DNA of 64,000 nt from Clostridium liquoris (GCF_002995785.1 NZ_PVXO01000005.1:1-64000); one strand, 5' to 3'. Shown: positions 30,033 through 39,607, numbered from the stretch's first letter. The notes: generated by a model not told the origin, from the sequence alone. Numbers and translations: made by a program.

Positions 30033-31574
30033 ATGAAAAACGTACTTGGCAGAGAGCTACCAGAATTTATAGAAGGTTATGGTAAAGTAAAGCCATTTGA
30101 AGGCGCTTTTGCAAATTGTGGAGCTGCTGAAAAGAAAGCAGTTAAAGTACAAAGTGTAGTACCAGGTGATAATAAAGTTTTAGCAAGTATTGAAGAAGCT
30201 TTAGATAAAGTAGGAATAAAAGATGGAATGACAATATCTTTCCACCACCATTTAAGGAATGGTGACTTCGTACTTAACATGGTTATGTACGCTATAGCTC
30301 AAAGAGGAATAAAAGACATAACAATAGCTGCAAGCTCAATATTCCCTATTCATGAACCACTTGTAGAATACATGAAGAGTGGAGTAGTTACAGGAATATA
30401 TGCAAACTATATGTCAGGTCCAGTAGCTGAAGCCATTTCAAAAGGATACTTAAAAAAACCAGCAGTAATGATGACTCATGGTGGAAGACCAAGAGCAATT
30501 GAAAGTGGAGATTTACATATAGATGTAGCTTTTGTTGCAGCACCAACAGCTGATACATATGGTAACTTAAACGGAGTTGAAGGACCATCAGCTTGCGGTA
30601 CAATGGGATATGCTATGTCAGATGCAGAATATGCTGATAAAGTTGTTGCTATAACTGACAATTTAGTACCATATCCAGCATCACCAATAGATATTAACCA
30701 GACTTATGTTGATTATGTTGTAAAGGTTGATTCTATCGGAAATCCAGCAGGTATTGTTTCAGGTACAACTAAAATAACAAAAGATCCTGTAGGATTAAAA
30801 ATAGCTAAAATGGCTACTCAAGTTATAGAAGCTTCAGGGCTAGTAAAGGATGGTATATCATTCCAGACTGGGGCAGGTGGAACATCACTTGCTGTTGCAG
30901 CTGAATTAAAAGAAATAATGAAGAAAAAAGGAGTAGTTGGAAGCTTTGCAGCAGGTGGAGTAACTGGCTATATTGTAGATATGTTTGAAGAGGGATTATT
31001 CAAAGCTATATTTGATGTACAGTGCTTTGATTTAAAAGCTATAGAATCATATAAGAAAAATCCAGCACATATGGCAATGTCAGCATCTATGTATGGTAAC
31101 CCACATAATAAGGGATCAGTTGTAAACAACCTTGATGTTATGATTCTTGGTGCAACAGAAATAGACACTGACTTTAACGTTAATGTTACAACTGGATCAG
31201 ATGGAGTTATCATGGGTGGTTCCGGTGGACACAGTGACACTGCAGCAGGAGCAAAACTTTCTATAATAGTTACTAACCTTGTAAAAGCAAGACTTCCAAT
31301 TATAAAGGATAAAGTAACTACAGTTACTACTCCAGGTGAAAGCATAGATGTTTTAGTAACTGAAAGAGGCATAGCTGTAAATCCAAGAAGAACAGATTTA
31401 ATTGAAAAATTAAAGGAAACAAATCTTCCAGTAATGACTATAGAAGAATTAAAAGAAATTGCTGAAAAAATGACTGGAAAACCTGAACCAATAAAGACTA
31501 CAGATGAAGTAGTTGCTGTAGTTGAATACAGAGATGGTACTGTAATCGACGTAGTTAAAAAAGCAATAGAATAA
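30033..31574 (+). CDS. citF: Citramalate/citrate lyase alpha subunit
   Basis: 513 residues, a CoA-transferase-like protein that swaps the acetyl group on CitD for the incoming acid. It contains SFHHHLRNGDFVLNMV, FQTGAGGTSLAVA and GGSGGHSDTAAGAKL. Last gene before a strong terminator, completing glutamate to acetate plus pyruvate. Confidence 0.95.
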   Translation: MKNVLGRELPEFIEGYGKVKPFEGAFANCGAAEKKAVKVQSVVPGDNKVLASIEEALDKVGIKDGMTISFHHHLRNGDFVLNMVMYAIAQRGIKDITIAASSIFPIHEPLVEYMKSGVVTGIYANYMSGPVAEAISKGYLKKPAVMMTHGGRPRAIESGDLHIDVAFVAAPTADTYGNLNGVEGPSACGTMGYAMSDAEYADKVVAITDNLVPYPASPIDINQTYVDYVVKVDSIGNPAGIVSGTTKITKDPVGLKIAKMATQVIEASGLVKDGISFQTGAGGTSLAVAAELKEIMKKKGVVGSFAAGGVTGYIVDMFEEGLFKAIFDVQCFDLKAIESYKKNPAHMAMSASMYGNPHNKGSVVNNLDVMILGATEIDTDFNVNVTTGSDGVIMGGSGGHSDTAAGAKLSIIVTNLVKARLPIIKDKVTTVTTPGESIDVLVTERGIAVNPRRTDLIEKLKETNLPVMTIEELKEIAEKMTGKPEPIKTTDEVVAVVEYRDGTVIDVVKKAIE

Positions 31575-31583
31575 TATATATAA

Positions 31584-31619
31584 ATATGGACTGTATATAA
31601 TCTACAGTCCATATTTTTA
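31584..31619 (+). terminator. Terminator of the methylaspartate pathway operon
   Basis: A perfect 12-pair stem: ATATGGACTGTA (31584-31595) with TACAGTCCATAT (31603-31614), then TTTTTAT. It ends the glmS-to-citF unit. Confidence 0.92.
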
Positions 31620-31648
31620 TATGAAGAAATATTAAGATCTTATACACT

Positions 31649-31676
31649 TTGTTATTTAAATATTATGGGGTATAAT
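31649..31676 (+). promoter_or_regulatory. Promoter of citC-citX-citG
   Basis: A -35 TTGTTA (31649-31654), a 16-base spacer and a -10 TATAAT (31671-31676), 54 bases before the citC start. The lyase activation genes are therefore transcribed apart from the structural genes. Confidence 0.75.
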
Positions 31677-31729
31677 AATATATAATTGTAAAAATTGTAG
31701 ATAATAATAAAAAAGCGGGTGTTAAATGT

Positions 31730-32773
31730 ATGTTTGGTTTACAGGTAAAAACAGTTAATTTAAAAAATGAAGAAGAACGATTAAGTGTACATAAATTTTT
31801 AGAAAGCTTTGGATTAAAGCTGGATGATGATGTAGATTATACTTTAGTTATAGAAATTGATGGAAATATAAAAGCAACTTGTTCTAAAGCAAAAAATATA
31901 TTTAAATGTTTTGCAGTATCAGATGATTTGAGAGGAGAAAATGTTACTTCAACATTAATATCCGCATTAATAGATAAGCTTTTTGAAGAGGGAATGTACC
32001 ATAGTTTTATATTTACTAAGCCAGATAAAATTAAAGTGTTTACTTCATTAAATTTTAAACCTATTTATGAAGCACATGATGCTGTTTTTTTAGAGTATGG
32101 AATTTATGACATAAACAAAGCCTTAGATAAAATGGGAAAAGATTATGAAATAAATTCAGATAATGAAAAAGGTGCCTTGGTTATGAACTGCAATCCTTTT
32201 ACATATGGACATAGATATCTTATAGAAGAGGCGTCAAAGCAGTGTAAAGAGGTAATAGTCTTTATAGTTGAAGAAGATAAGTCATTATTTCCCTTTGGAG
32301 AAAGATATAAATTAGTAAAAGAGGGAACAAAGGATTTGTCTAACGTAAAAGTTGTACCTGGTGGGGAATATATAATTTCATCCGCAACTTTTCCAACCTA
32401 TTTTATAAGACAGGAAGATGTAAGATTAAAAGCTTATGCTGAAATTGATGCAGGAATATTCGGAAAATACTTTGGCCCAAAGTTTAATATAACAAAGAGG
32501 TTTGTAGGGGAAGAACCTTATTGCATAGTAACTAATGCATATAATGAAACATTAAAAGAAGTATTGCCTAAGCATGGGATGGAACTAATAGAAATAAAGA
32601 GAAAAGAATATAATGGAAGCTTCATAAGTGCATCTAAAGTTAGAGAATTAATTAAAAATAACAATTTAGAAGAAGTAAAAAATGTAGTCCCAGAAGTTAC
32701 ATGGAAATTTTTAAATTCGCAAAAAGGAAAGGAGATAGCGGAGAAGATAAAGAAAAGTAATTCTCCCCATTAG
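31730..32773 (+). CDS. citC: Citrate/citramalate lyase ligase
   Basis: 347 residues. It acetylates the prosthetic group of the lyase using acetate and ATP, switching the enzyme on. The N-terminal about 130 residues are GNAT-like (VSDDLRGENVTSTLISALID). The rest is a nucleotidyltransferase with the HxGH-like NPFTYGHRYLIEEA and the later SASKVRELI. Start ATG is nine bases after GCGGGTG. The citX start follows after one base. Confidence 0.93.
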   Translation: MFGLQVKTVNLKNEEERLSVHKFLESFGLKLDDDVDYTLVIEIDGNIKATCSKAKNIFKCFAVSDDLRGENVTSTLISALIDKLFEEGMYHSFIFTKPDKIKVFTSLNFKPIYEAHDAVFLEYGIYDINKALDKMGKDYEINSDNEKGALVMNCNPFTYGHRYLIEEASKQCKEVIVFIVEEDKSLFPFGERYKLVKEGTKDLSNVKVVPGGEYIISSATFPTYFIRQEDVRLKAYAEIDAGIFGKYFGPKFNITKRFVGEEPYCIVTNAYNETLKEVLPKHGMELIEIKRKEYNGSFISASKVRELIKNNNLEEVKNVVPEVTWKFLNSQKGKEIAEKIKKSNSPH

Positions 32774-32774
32774 T

Positions 32775-33290
32775 ATGAGCAAATATACTATAGAAGATCT
32801 ACTACTAGCAAAAGAAGAAAGGGTAAACTTTCAATATGAACTTATAGATAAATATAAATTGCCTATAGTTTCCATGCGAGTAAACTATCCAGGCATTAAT
32901 AAAGATAATGAATTATCAAGAAAAATAGCGGAAATAATTAAAAATGAATTAATTAGTAAATTTAAAGAGAATATTGTATATAAAGATTATAAAAATACTG
33001 CTGAAGGACCTGTATTTACCCTAGTTTTAAAAAATATTGCCGAGGAAATAAAAAGAAAAACAGTAGATGTAGAAGAACATCACTTATTAGGCAGATGCGT
33101 TGATATAGATGTATATGATGCACAGGGAAATGGATTAAGCAGGACTTCTTTAGGACTTCCTAGTAGAAAATGTTTTTTATGTGAAGATAAAGCACAAAAT
33201 TGTGGAAGATCTAGAAAACATAATATAGAAGATGTAGTAGGATTTATAGAAAATAAATATAATGAATACATGCTACAGCATAATATATAG
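32775..33290 (+). CDS. citX: Apo-lyase phosphoribosyl-dephospho-CoA transferase
   Basis: 171 residues. Transfers the prosthetic group to Ser14 of CitD. Family motifs HHLLGRCVDIDVYD and LGLPSRKCFLCEDKAQNCGR are present. It begins one base after citC ends, so it is probably coupled. Confidence 0.92.
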   Translation: MSKYTIEDLLLAKEERVNFQYELIDKYKLPIVSMRVNYPGINKDNELSRKIAEIIKNELISKFKENIVYKDYKNTAEGPVFTLVLKNIAEEIKRKTVDVEEHHLLGRCVDIDVYDAQGNGLSRTSLGLPSRKCFLCEDKAQNCGRSRKHNIEDVVGFIENKYNEYMLQHNI

Positions 33291-33304
33291 TTTGGAGAGA
33301 TTGT

Positions 33305-34219
33305 ATGATAAATAATTACAATATAAATGATATATCTTTTGACATAAGTAGTTTTGCTCTTCAAGGTATGCTTTATGAAGTAGCATGTTTTCCATCTCCA
33401 GGGCTAGTATCTTCTATCTCACAAGGTGCTCATAAGGACATGGACCATTATACATTTATAGATAGTAGTTGTAGTTTGATTAAATATTTAATGCTATGTT
33501 CTGAAAGCGGATTTTCTAATAACTCTCCTAAGGAAATACTAAAGGAATGTCGATCCTTAGGTATAGATGCAGAAAAAAGAATGTTTAGTAAAACTAAAGG
33601 AGTAAATACCCATAAGGGTATGTTATTTTTAATGGGCATTTCTTGCATTGCAGTAGGAAAAACTATACATGATAATAAAGGCTTTAAAGATATACAGGGT
33701 ATAATAAAAGAGATGTGCTATGATATAGTAGAAAAAGAGCTTTATTACTTAAAAAAGTACATAAAAGATTACAATTCTATAGAAGAAATGTGTAAAGAAA
33801 TGAAATTATCCTACGGGGAAAAATTATTTTTGATTTATAACACTGAAGGAATAAGGGGAGAGGTGGCAAAAGGTCTCCCTACAATATTTCAGTTTGCCTT
33901 AGATTTTTATAAAGAGAATGAAGATTTAAGTAAAAATGATAGGCTGATACAAACTTTAATAGGAATTATGCAATACTCGGAGGATTCAAATATACTTCAT
34001 AGACATTCTATAGAAACCTTAAAAGAAATGCAGAAAAAGGCAAAATATATTTTAAGTATAGGTGGAATGAGAACCAAAGAAGGTAAAGATGCTATAGAAG
34101 AGCTAGATAGAGATTTTAGTAAAAGAGGAATAAGTCCCGGAGGAAGTGCAGATTTGCTGGCAGTTACAGTATTTTTTAATTTGGTAGAGAAATATATGAA
34201 TAAAAAGGAATACCAATAA
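33305..34219 (+). CDS. citG: Triphosphoribosyl-dephospho-CoA synthase
   Basis: 304 residues. It makes the lyase cofactor precursor from ATP and dephospho-CoA. The CitG motifs SPGLVSSISQGAHKDMDHYTF and a C-terminal RGISPGGSADLLAVTVFF are clear. In some bacteria citX and citG are fused; here they are separate. Last gene of its unit. Confidence 0.93.
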   Translation: MINNYNINDISFDISSFALQGMLYEVACFPSPGLVSSISQGAHKDMDHYTFIDSSCSLIKYLMLCSESGFSNNSPKEILKECRSLGIDAEKRMFSKTKGVNTHKGMLFLMGISCIAVGKTIHDNKGFKDIQGIIKEMCYDIVEKELYYLKKYIKDYNSIEEMCKEMKLSYGEKLFLIYNTEGIRGEVAKGLPTIFQFALDFYKENEDLSKNDRLIQTLIGIMQYSEDSNILHRHSIETLKEMQKKAKYILSIGGMRTKEGKDAIEELDRDFSKRGISPGGSADLLAVTVFFNLVEKYMNKKEYQ

Positions 34220-34225
34220 ATAGTA

Positions 34226-34265
34226 AGAGAGTATATAGTAAGGGGATACCATCTATATACTCTCT
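34226..34265 (+). terminator. Terminator of citC-citX-citG
   Basis: AGAGAGTATATAG (34226-34238) pairs perfectly with CTATATACTCTCT (34253-34265); the 14-base loop is long and only AT follows. Confidence 0.75.
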
Positions 34266-34352
34266 ATTAAATTTAAACAGTATATTATTCAATATTATAT
34301 AGTATAATAATTTTAAGTTAAGGCATTGTTTAACAATCAAGGAGGATAAAAA

Positions 34353-35048
34353 ATGTCTAATAATTTATCATTGAAAAGGAAATTAATTATTTTCTCCATA
34401 TTAAGTATAGTTAGTATATATTTTATATATAATGGAGAAGTAAAAAATAAGGGTATAGCAGAAGTGCCTAAAGAAACAAAGAAAATAAATACAGAGTCAA
34501 AACAACATGGCTCTATAAAAAATGTTGAAGATAAAAAGATTACAGATGAGGAAAAGAAAAATAAAAAGTTAGAAGAAAAATATAACGCAGGGTATAAGGC
34601 CTTTTTTGATAAAAAATATGAAGAAGCTATAAAAATTGAAGATGAAGTTATAAATGAAGATAACAAATTTTATAAAGCGTACAATGTTAAAGGTATAGCT
34701 TTATGTTTTAATGGAGATTTTAATGAAGGTATGAAAAATATAGATAAAGCCTTAGAAATTAAGCCAGACTATGGATATGGCAGATTTAATAAAGCATTAG
34801 CTTATGAATTAAATGGTAAATATGAAGAGGCATTACAGTGGTATGATAAGGATTTACAAGTAGAAAATTATATATGGAGTTACTATGGTAAAGCCAGTAT
34901 TTATGGAAGAAGAGGAGACGTGGAAAATGCAGTAAAGAATTTAAAAATAGCTATTTCTATGGATAAAAGCATAAAAGAGGAAGCAAAAGCAGAAAGTGAT
35001 TTTGACCCTATAAGAAAAAGTAAAGAATTTATTGACTTAGTTGAATAA
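34353..35048 (+). CDS. Membrane-anchored TPR protein
   Basis: 231 residues. One hydrophobic segment at about residues 11-26 (IIFSILSIVSIYFIYN) without a lipobox, so it is probably anchored with the rest outside. A charged linker rich in lysine and glutamate follows, then about three tetratricopeptide repeats from residue 75 (NVKGIALCFNGDFNEG, NKALAYELNGKYEEALQWYD). TPR domains bind proteins; no partner can be named. Possibly related to the next gene, which has the same repeat type. Confidence 0.75.
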   Translation: MSNNLSLKRKLIIFSILSIVSIYFIYNGEVKNKGIAEVPKETKKINTESKQHGSIKNVEDKKITDEEKKNKKLEEKYNAGYKAFFDKKYEEAIKIEDEVINEDNKFYKAYNVKGIALCFNGDFNEGMKNIDKALEIKPDYGYGRFNKALAYELNGKYEEALQWYDKDLQVENYIWSYYGKASIYGRRGDVENAVKNLKIAISMDKSIKEEAKAESDFDPIRKSKEFIDLVE

Positions 35049-35158
35049 TTTAAGCAAAAATATATTTGCTCTTATTTTTGCTAAAAAGTAAATAGTAAAT
35101 TTCTTATGCAAGAGTTATAATTTATGATATAGGTATAAAAATGTAAAGGGAGAAATTT

Positions 35159-36334
35159 ATGGACAAGTCTTCAAAATTATATAATAAGGCATTAAAAAAA
35201 TATAATAATGGATTTATTGATAAGGCATTTGAGCTATGTGAAAAAAGTATATCATTAAATATAAATAATTCTGCTGCAATAAACCTTAAAGGTTTATTGT
35301 ATTACATAAAGGGGGATATAAATAGTTGCAGAGGATTGTGGAAAATGAATTTCCAATTAAATAAAGATAGAGTATCTGAAAAATATATACAGGATAGTAG
35401 TAATGATGAAAAACTATTGGAATTATATAATACAGCTTTAATATTGATAAAGGAATTAAAAATCAATGAAGCTTTGATTTTACTTAAACAGTGTGAAAAA
35501 AGTCATTTTAATTACATAAATGTAAATAACTATTTAGCTTTATGTTATATAAAAAAAGGCAACTATGAGAAGGCTATTGAATATGTAAATAATGTATTGA
35601 AAGTAGATAATAAAAATAAAGATGCTTTGGAAAACAAAAAAAGTTTACAGGAATATAGTGATATAAAAAGAGTTACAAATTACAAAAGTATTATAGCAAT
35701 ACTTATAGGTATTACCATAATATTCTCCATAGTTATATTTATAATATTAAACAGAAATAACACAACTACAGTTCAAGATACACAGCATCCTCAATATAAT
35801 GCAGATGAGAACAAAAAGGAAGTTTTCCCTTATGGTGAAATAAAAAAACATATAGATGAAAAAGATTTTAATAAAATATTGGAAGATTTAATAAAATGGA
35901 ATAATAAAGACATAGGCATAAATGAAAAATCATTATTGGCACAAGGAAAGGATCTAATAGAATCAGAAGGAGCAGAGTATTTTTATAATAATGGGTATGA
36001 TTTATTAACAAAAGGAGACTATAGTACAGCTAAAATATATTTGGAAAGGGCTTATAAATATGGAAGCAGCGGATGGTATTATCCTCACGCTATTTATTTA
36101 TTAGGAACTACCTATGAAAAATTAGGGGATATAGAAAAAGCTATAATGTATTATACTATTTATGATAATAAATTTGAAAGTGGAGATTATGAAGAAACTG
36201 TCCTGTATAAATTATCTCTTTTGTATAAAAATATAGATATAAGTAAAGCAGAAGTTTATGCCAAGAAATTGGTAAACAAGTTTCCACAATCAATATATAA
36301 CAATTCTAAAATAAAAAGTATAATAGGTAACTAA
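35159..36334 (+). CDS. TPR protein with a central membrane segment
   Basis: 391 residues. N-terminal TPRs (about 1-160, for example INLKGLLYYIKGDINSC and YLALCYIKKGNYEKAIEY) are followed by one membrane helix at about 179-197 (SIIAILIGITIIFSIVIFII). A polar linker and a second TPR group follow at about 280-385 (LLTKGDYSTAKIYLERA, LGTTYEKLGDIEKAIMYY). Repeats on both sides of the membrane suggest a scaffold. No known family name. Confidence 0.75.
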   Translation: MDKSSKLYNKALKKYNNGFIDKAFELCEKSISLNINNSAAINLKGLLYYIKGDINSCRGLWKMNFQLNKDRVSEKYIQDSSNDEKLLELYNTALILIKELKINEALILLKQCEKSHFNYINVNNYLALCYIKKGNYEKAIEYVNNVLKVDNKNKDALENKKSLQEYSDIKRVTNYKSIIAILIGITIIFSIVIFIILNRNNTTTVQDTQHPQYNADENKKEVFPYGEIKKHIDEKDFNKILEDLIKWNNKDIGINEKSLLAQGKDLIESEGAEYFYNNGYDLLTKGDYSTAKIYLERAYKYGSSGWYYPHAIYLLGTTYEKLGDIEKAIMYYTIYDNKFESGDYEETVLYKLSLLYKNIDISKAEVYAKKLVNKFPQSIYNNSKIKSIIGN

Positions 36335-36353
36335 TAATTATTATTAAAAGCTA

Positions 36354-36382
36354 TTGACTAAATTCATTTTATGTTATACAAT
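36354..36382 (+). promoter_or_regulatory. Promoter of trxA
   Basis: A -35 TTGACT (36354-36359), a 17-base spacer and a -10 TACAAT (36377-36382), 51 bases before the trxA start. Confidence 0.85.
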
Positions 36383-36433
36383 CATATTATCAAGAATACC
36401 CAGGTAGGGTATAAAATTTGGAGGGATATTATT

Positions 36434-36751
36434 ATGATAAAAGAAATAAATGATAAAGATTTCAAACAAGAGGTAGTAAATTCTGAAAGCACAACAGTTG
36501 TTGATTTCTGGGCTTCCTGGTGTGGTCCTTGTAAAATGCTTTCACCAGTTATAGACGAGTTAGCACAGGAACTTAATGGAGAGGCAAAATTTGTAAAGGT
36601 AAATGTAGATGAAAACCCAGTTGCTTCAAGTGAATATAGAGTAGCTAGCATACCTACAGTAATGGTGTTTAAGGGAGGAAAAGTTGTAGAAACTTTAGTA
36701 GGATTTAGACCAAAACAGGCTATAAAAACAGCTATTGAAAGACATATTTAG
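36434..36751 (+). CDS. trxA: Thioredoxin
   Basis: 105 residues from the ATG at 36434 behind TGGAGGG; the open frame upstream is not coding. Active site WCGPC with C30 and C33, and the cis-proline region VASIPTVMVFKGG. Cytoplasmic disulphide reductase, reduced by the flavoenzyme encoded next. Confidence 0.96.
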   Translation: MIKEINDKDFKQEVVNSESTTVVDFWASWCGPCKMLSPVIDELAQELNGEAKFVKVNVDENPVASSEYRVASIPTVMVFKGGKVVETLVGFRPKQAIKTAIERHI

Positions 36752-36762
36752 TAAAAAACAGC

Positions 36763-36803
36763 AATAATAAGTTAACACCTTATAGTGTTAACTTATTATT
36801 TTA
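36763..36803 (+). terminator. Terminator between trxA and its reductase
   Basis: A perfect 16-pair stem: AATAATAAGTTAACAC (36763-36778) with GTGTTAACTTATTATT (36785-36800), then TT. It suggests that trxA is often transcribed alone, in excess over the reductase. Confidence 0.88.
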
Positions 36804-36833
36804 CATATATTTGATCTAAAAAGGAGTGTAAAT

Positions 36834-37694
36834 ATGAGCAAGAGATATGATATAGCTATAATAGGCAGTGGACCTGCAGGATTATCTGCGGCCATAAATG
36901 CAAAAATAAGAAATAAAGATGCAATAATTTTCGGAAATAAGGAATTAAGTTATAAGCTAAGCAAAGCACCTAAGATTAACAATTATTTAGGCTTTTTTGA
37001 TATTACAGGTAGTCAATTAAAAAAAGCTTTTAAAAATCATATAGAAGCTATGGATATTAATATTACGGAAGAAAAGGTAAATGCAGTTTATGCTATGGGG
37101 GATTATTTTGCCATAATGGTAAATGAAAAGTCATATGAGTCAAAAGCCATAGTTATAGCTACCGGAATGGAGCATAGTAAACCAATTAGAGGGGAGGAAG
37201 AATTTCTAGGAAGGGGAGTAGGATATTGCGCAACCTGCGATGCCCCATTGTATAAAGGAAAGGTTGTTACAGTAATTGGATATAATAAAGAGGCAGAAGA
37301 GGATGCTAATTTTGTAAGTGAGTTAGCGTCAAAAGTGTATTATATACCTATGTATAGAGATAAATATGGATTAAATAAATCTATTGAGGTAGTTGAAGAT
37401 AAGCCTATGGAAATACTAGGCGAAAATTTAGTCAATAAACTGGTATTGAAAAATAAGGAAATAAATACAGATGGGGTATTTGTATTAAAGGATAGTGTTT
37501 CACCAGAACAACTTGTGCCAGGATTAGAAATGGAAGAAGGACATATTAAAGTTGATAAAAATATGAAAACCAGTATTGAGGGATGTTTTGCAGCTGGTGA
37601 TTGTACAGGAAAGCCATATCAATATATAAAATCTGCAGGAGAAGGGCAAGTAGCTGCATTAAACGCTGTATCTTATTTGAATTCTAAAAAATAA
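36834..37694 (+). CDS. Flavin thioredoxin reductase, probably ferredoxin-dependent
   Basis: 286 residues. The FAD site GSGPAG is at residues 11-16, the redox pair CATC at 132-135, and a C-terminal FAD motif CFAAGDCTG. In NADPH-dependent TrxB the second Rossmann domain has GxGxxA and HRRxxxR. Here the matching parts read VTVIGYNKEAEEDANF and YIPMYRDKYG, so both motifs are missing. Clostridial enzymes of this type (FFTR) take electrons from ferredoxin. Sequence alone cannot exclude another donor. Confidence 0.85.
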   Translation: MSKRYDIAIIGSGPAGLSAAINAKIRNKDAIIFGNKELSYKLSKAPKINNYLGFFDITGSQLKKAFKNHIEAMDINITEEKVNAVYAMGDYFAIMVNEKSYESKAIVIATGMEHSKPIRGEEEFLGRGVGYCATCDAPLYKGKVVTVIGYNKEAEEDANFVSELASKVYYIPMYRDKYGLNKSIEVVEDKPMEILGENLVNKLVLKNKEINTDGVFVLKDSVSPEQLVPGLEMEEGHIKVDKNMKTSIEGCFAAGDCTGKPYQYIKSAGEGQVAALNAVSYLNSKK

Positions 37695-37703
37695 GCAATA
37701 TTA

Positions 37704-37737
37704 AAGGGCCTCCTAAAAAATAGGAGACCTTATGTTT
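37704..37737. terminator. Terminator between convergent genes
   Basis: CTCCTA (37710-37715) pairs with TAGGAG (37721-37726), extended by AGG/CCT beyond one mismatch. It lies between the reductase gene and the convergent hydrolase gene and could serve both directions. Confidence 0.65.
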
Positions 37738-37755
37738 TATGTTAAACTTTGAATA

Positions 37756-38280
37756 TTACTTTGCTATAAAAAATACATGATTTCCTATGGCCTTTAAATT
37801 TTCTTTTTCTATATTTTTCATCCAAACTGAGGTAGCTATTTTAGGATTATAGAAAAATAAAGCTTCTCCAGTAGGGTCTTTTCCATTTAAAGCTTCCATC
37901 ACTGCTTTATAACAACTTTCATCTGGCGTTACTGTTATCTCACCATTTCGTACACAAGAAAAAGCACTGGGTTGTTTGATAACTCCTTCTATAGATTTTG
38001 GGAATGAAGGATCTTTTACCCTATTAAGTATTACAGAAGCCACTGCTACTTTTCCTTCATAAGGTTCCCCTTTGCTTTCTGCATATACTACCTTAGCCAT
38101 TAAATTTACATCTTTATCGGATATATATATGTTTTTACCCAAATGGCTTAGCACCTGTACTGTATTAGTTTGCTGCTTGAATAAATCGGAATCCGTATCA
38201 CATTCTATGCCTGCTTTAGCAGTAGCATGCGGAAATAATAACATAGTGGTTAATAGTACAATTAATACATTTTTTTTCAT
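37756..38280 (-). CDS. SleB/CwlJ-type cell-wall hydrolase, secreted
   Basis: 174 residues with a signal peptide (KKNVLIVLLTTMLLFPHATAKA, cleavage near residue 23). The Hydrolase_2 domain starts at about 55: VNLMAKVVYAESKGEPYEGK with the catalytic glutamate, then AVASVILNRVKDPSFP and PSAFSCV. Family members are lytic enzymes acting on spore cortex or vegetative wall. With no spore-specific features here, a vegetative role is as likely. A c-di-AMP riboswitch directly upstream controls it. Confidence 0.88.
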   Translation of the reverse strand: MKKNVLIVLLTTMLLFPHATAKAGIECDTDSDLFKQQTNTVQVLSHLGKNIYISDKDVNLMAKVVYAESKGEPYEGKVAVASVILNRVKDPSFPKSIEGVIKQPSAFSCVRNGEITVTPDESCYKAVMEALNGKDPTGEALFFYNPKIATSVWMKNIEKENLKAIGNHVFFIAK

Positions 38281-38288
38281 TTAAATAT

Positions 38289-38398
38289 CCTCTCCTTTTA
38301 CCTACGGGGTTAGCTGACGGGTTCGGCAAAGGTAAGCCTACGTGAAGACGATTCACCCCAAAATATTGGTTCCCCCGTGTTTTTTTATAAAACTTAGG
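38289..38398 (-). promoter_or_regulatory. c-di-AMP (ydaO/yuaA) riboswitch
   Basis: Read on the minus strand, the leader contains CGGGGGAACCA, then GGGGTGAATC, then GCCGAACCCGTCAGCTAACC and CCGTAGG, the conserved core of the ydaO c-di-AMP aptamer. The aptamer ends about 5 bases before the AGGAGAGG site of the hydrolase gene, with no terminator between, so control is probably at translation initiation. In known cases ligand binding turns expression off. Confidence 0.92.
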
Positions 38399-38438
38399 CT
38401 AATGCTATTATTCCCTAAACTTAATAAATAATACATTA

Positions 38439-39437
38439 TTATTTATTAGATTCTTTAAAATAAGAATAGGTTTGTATAAATTCACTATAAGTAGTGTTCA
38501 TTATTTTATAATTTAAACCTGCTTCTATATATAAAGAATCTAATTTTTTCTTTGAGGTATTATTAAACACCTCTGTAGATTCTGTACTCAATGCATACCT
38601 ATAATTTTGTAAATAAGAATAATAATTATCAAAAGTTTTCAATAGTAAATTATAAGAGGAAATTCCCTTTGAAGGTACAGTTATTTTTGAAAATTGGTTT
38701 TTTATTTCTACAAACTCTGTTTTAATCTTATCTATCTCACTTAAAGCATTTTCATAGGTCATAGATTTATTATCAATCTTATCTTTAAAATAAGAAAAAT
38801 CCATTTTTATTTCTATAAAAGAACTTAATATCTCATCCATTTCATTTACAAAATCCGTATACTGGCTTTTGCGAATTTCCCTATCTTTTTTTAAATTAAC
38901 TAATTCATCTACGTAGTAAGTACAATTATTTATATATTTTAAAGTGTTTTCACTTAATGTAATCTCTGCAGTTTTTATATGAAAGAGAGAATAGTTCTGC
39001 ATACACGCATTTTTATATTTTTTTAAAGCTTCTAAGGATTTATCGATGTCATTACTTTCAGGATTATTAAGAATAGATACTATTTGCTCGTATATATGTA
39101 TATTATTAGTTAATCCATTCACTAAATATTCATGAGATTTTGCATGTTTTTCTGTTGGGTTTAGTGTAGTAATCGTATTTTTAATGTTTAATAAAGAAGA
39201 AGTTTTTTCAGGCAATTCTTTTCTGGACTTTTCAGCATCTATAGATTGTCCCTTAATACAAGAAACCACACTATTATTTATTTCATTTATATTTTTTATA
39301 TTTGCTCGTATATTTTTCTCATAGCCTTTATCTGTAGTATTAATAAATGAATAATAGCTAAACACAAATATGAATATAATAATTAGAATGGAAAATAAAG
39401 CAATTGAAGTTATTAATATGGTTTTTTTATTTTTCAT
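38439..39437 (-). CDS. Membrane-anchored helical protein of unknown function
   Basis: 332 residues from the ATG at 39437 (MKNKKTILITSIALFSIL), about 11 bases after AGAGGTGA; an in-frame GTG at 39449 overlaps that site. One membrane helix at about residues 6-30, then about 300 polar residues, mostly predicted helical, outside the membrane. The composition is rich in lysine, asparagine and serine, with no catalytic motif I recognise. The layout is like sensor domains or adhesion-associated helical bundles, but no function can be assigned. It lies between the riboswitch-controlled hydrolase and divergently oriented cdaA. Confidence 0.7.
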   Translation of the reverse strand: MKNKKTILITSIALFSILIIIFIFVFSYYSFINTTDKGYEKNIRANIKNINEINNSVVSCIKGQSIDAEKSRKELPEKTSSLLNIKNTITTLNPTEKHAKSHEYLVNGLTNNIHIYEQIVSILNNPESNDIDKSLEALKKYKNACMQNYSLFHIKTAEITLSENTLKYINNCTYYVDELVNLKKDREIRKSQYTDFVNEMDEILSSFIEIKMDFSYFKDKIDNKSMTYENALSEIDKIKTEFVEIKNQFSKITVPSKGISSYNLLLKTFDNYYSYLQNYRYALSTESTEVFNNTSKKKLDSLYIEAGLNYKIMNTTYSEFIQTYSYFKESNK

Positions 39438-39607
39438 ATGCAAACTCACCTCTTTAGCTATAATATTCTTTTCATATAATTAAAATTCCTTTAAAGAATT
39501 ATTTATTAATATTTTATAAAATTATTTTATAATATTATATAAACATCTAAAGATAGTGTATAATTATTAATGTATAGTGTACATAATCCATTAGAGGGGG
39601 TGAGCCT

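Noticed and set aside
28795-31574. True citrate lyase operon
   Set aside because: The subunits would fit, but no citrate transporter or citrate sensor is present, and the genes follow mesaconase, so citramalate is the likelier substrate.
30968-31612. 214-codon minus-strand frame opposite citF
   Set aside because: Lies wholly over a well-supported gene and has no start signals or family features.
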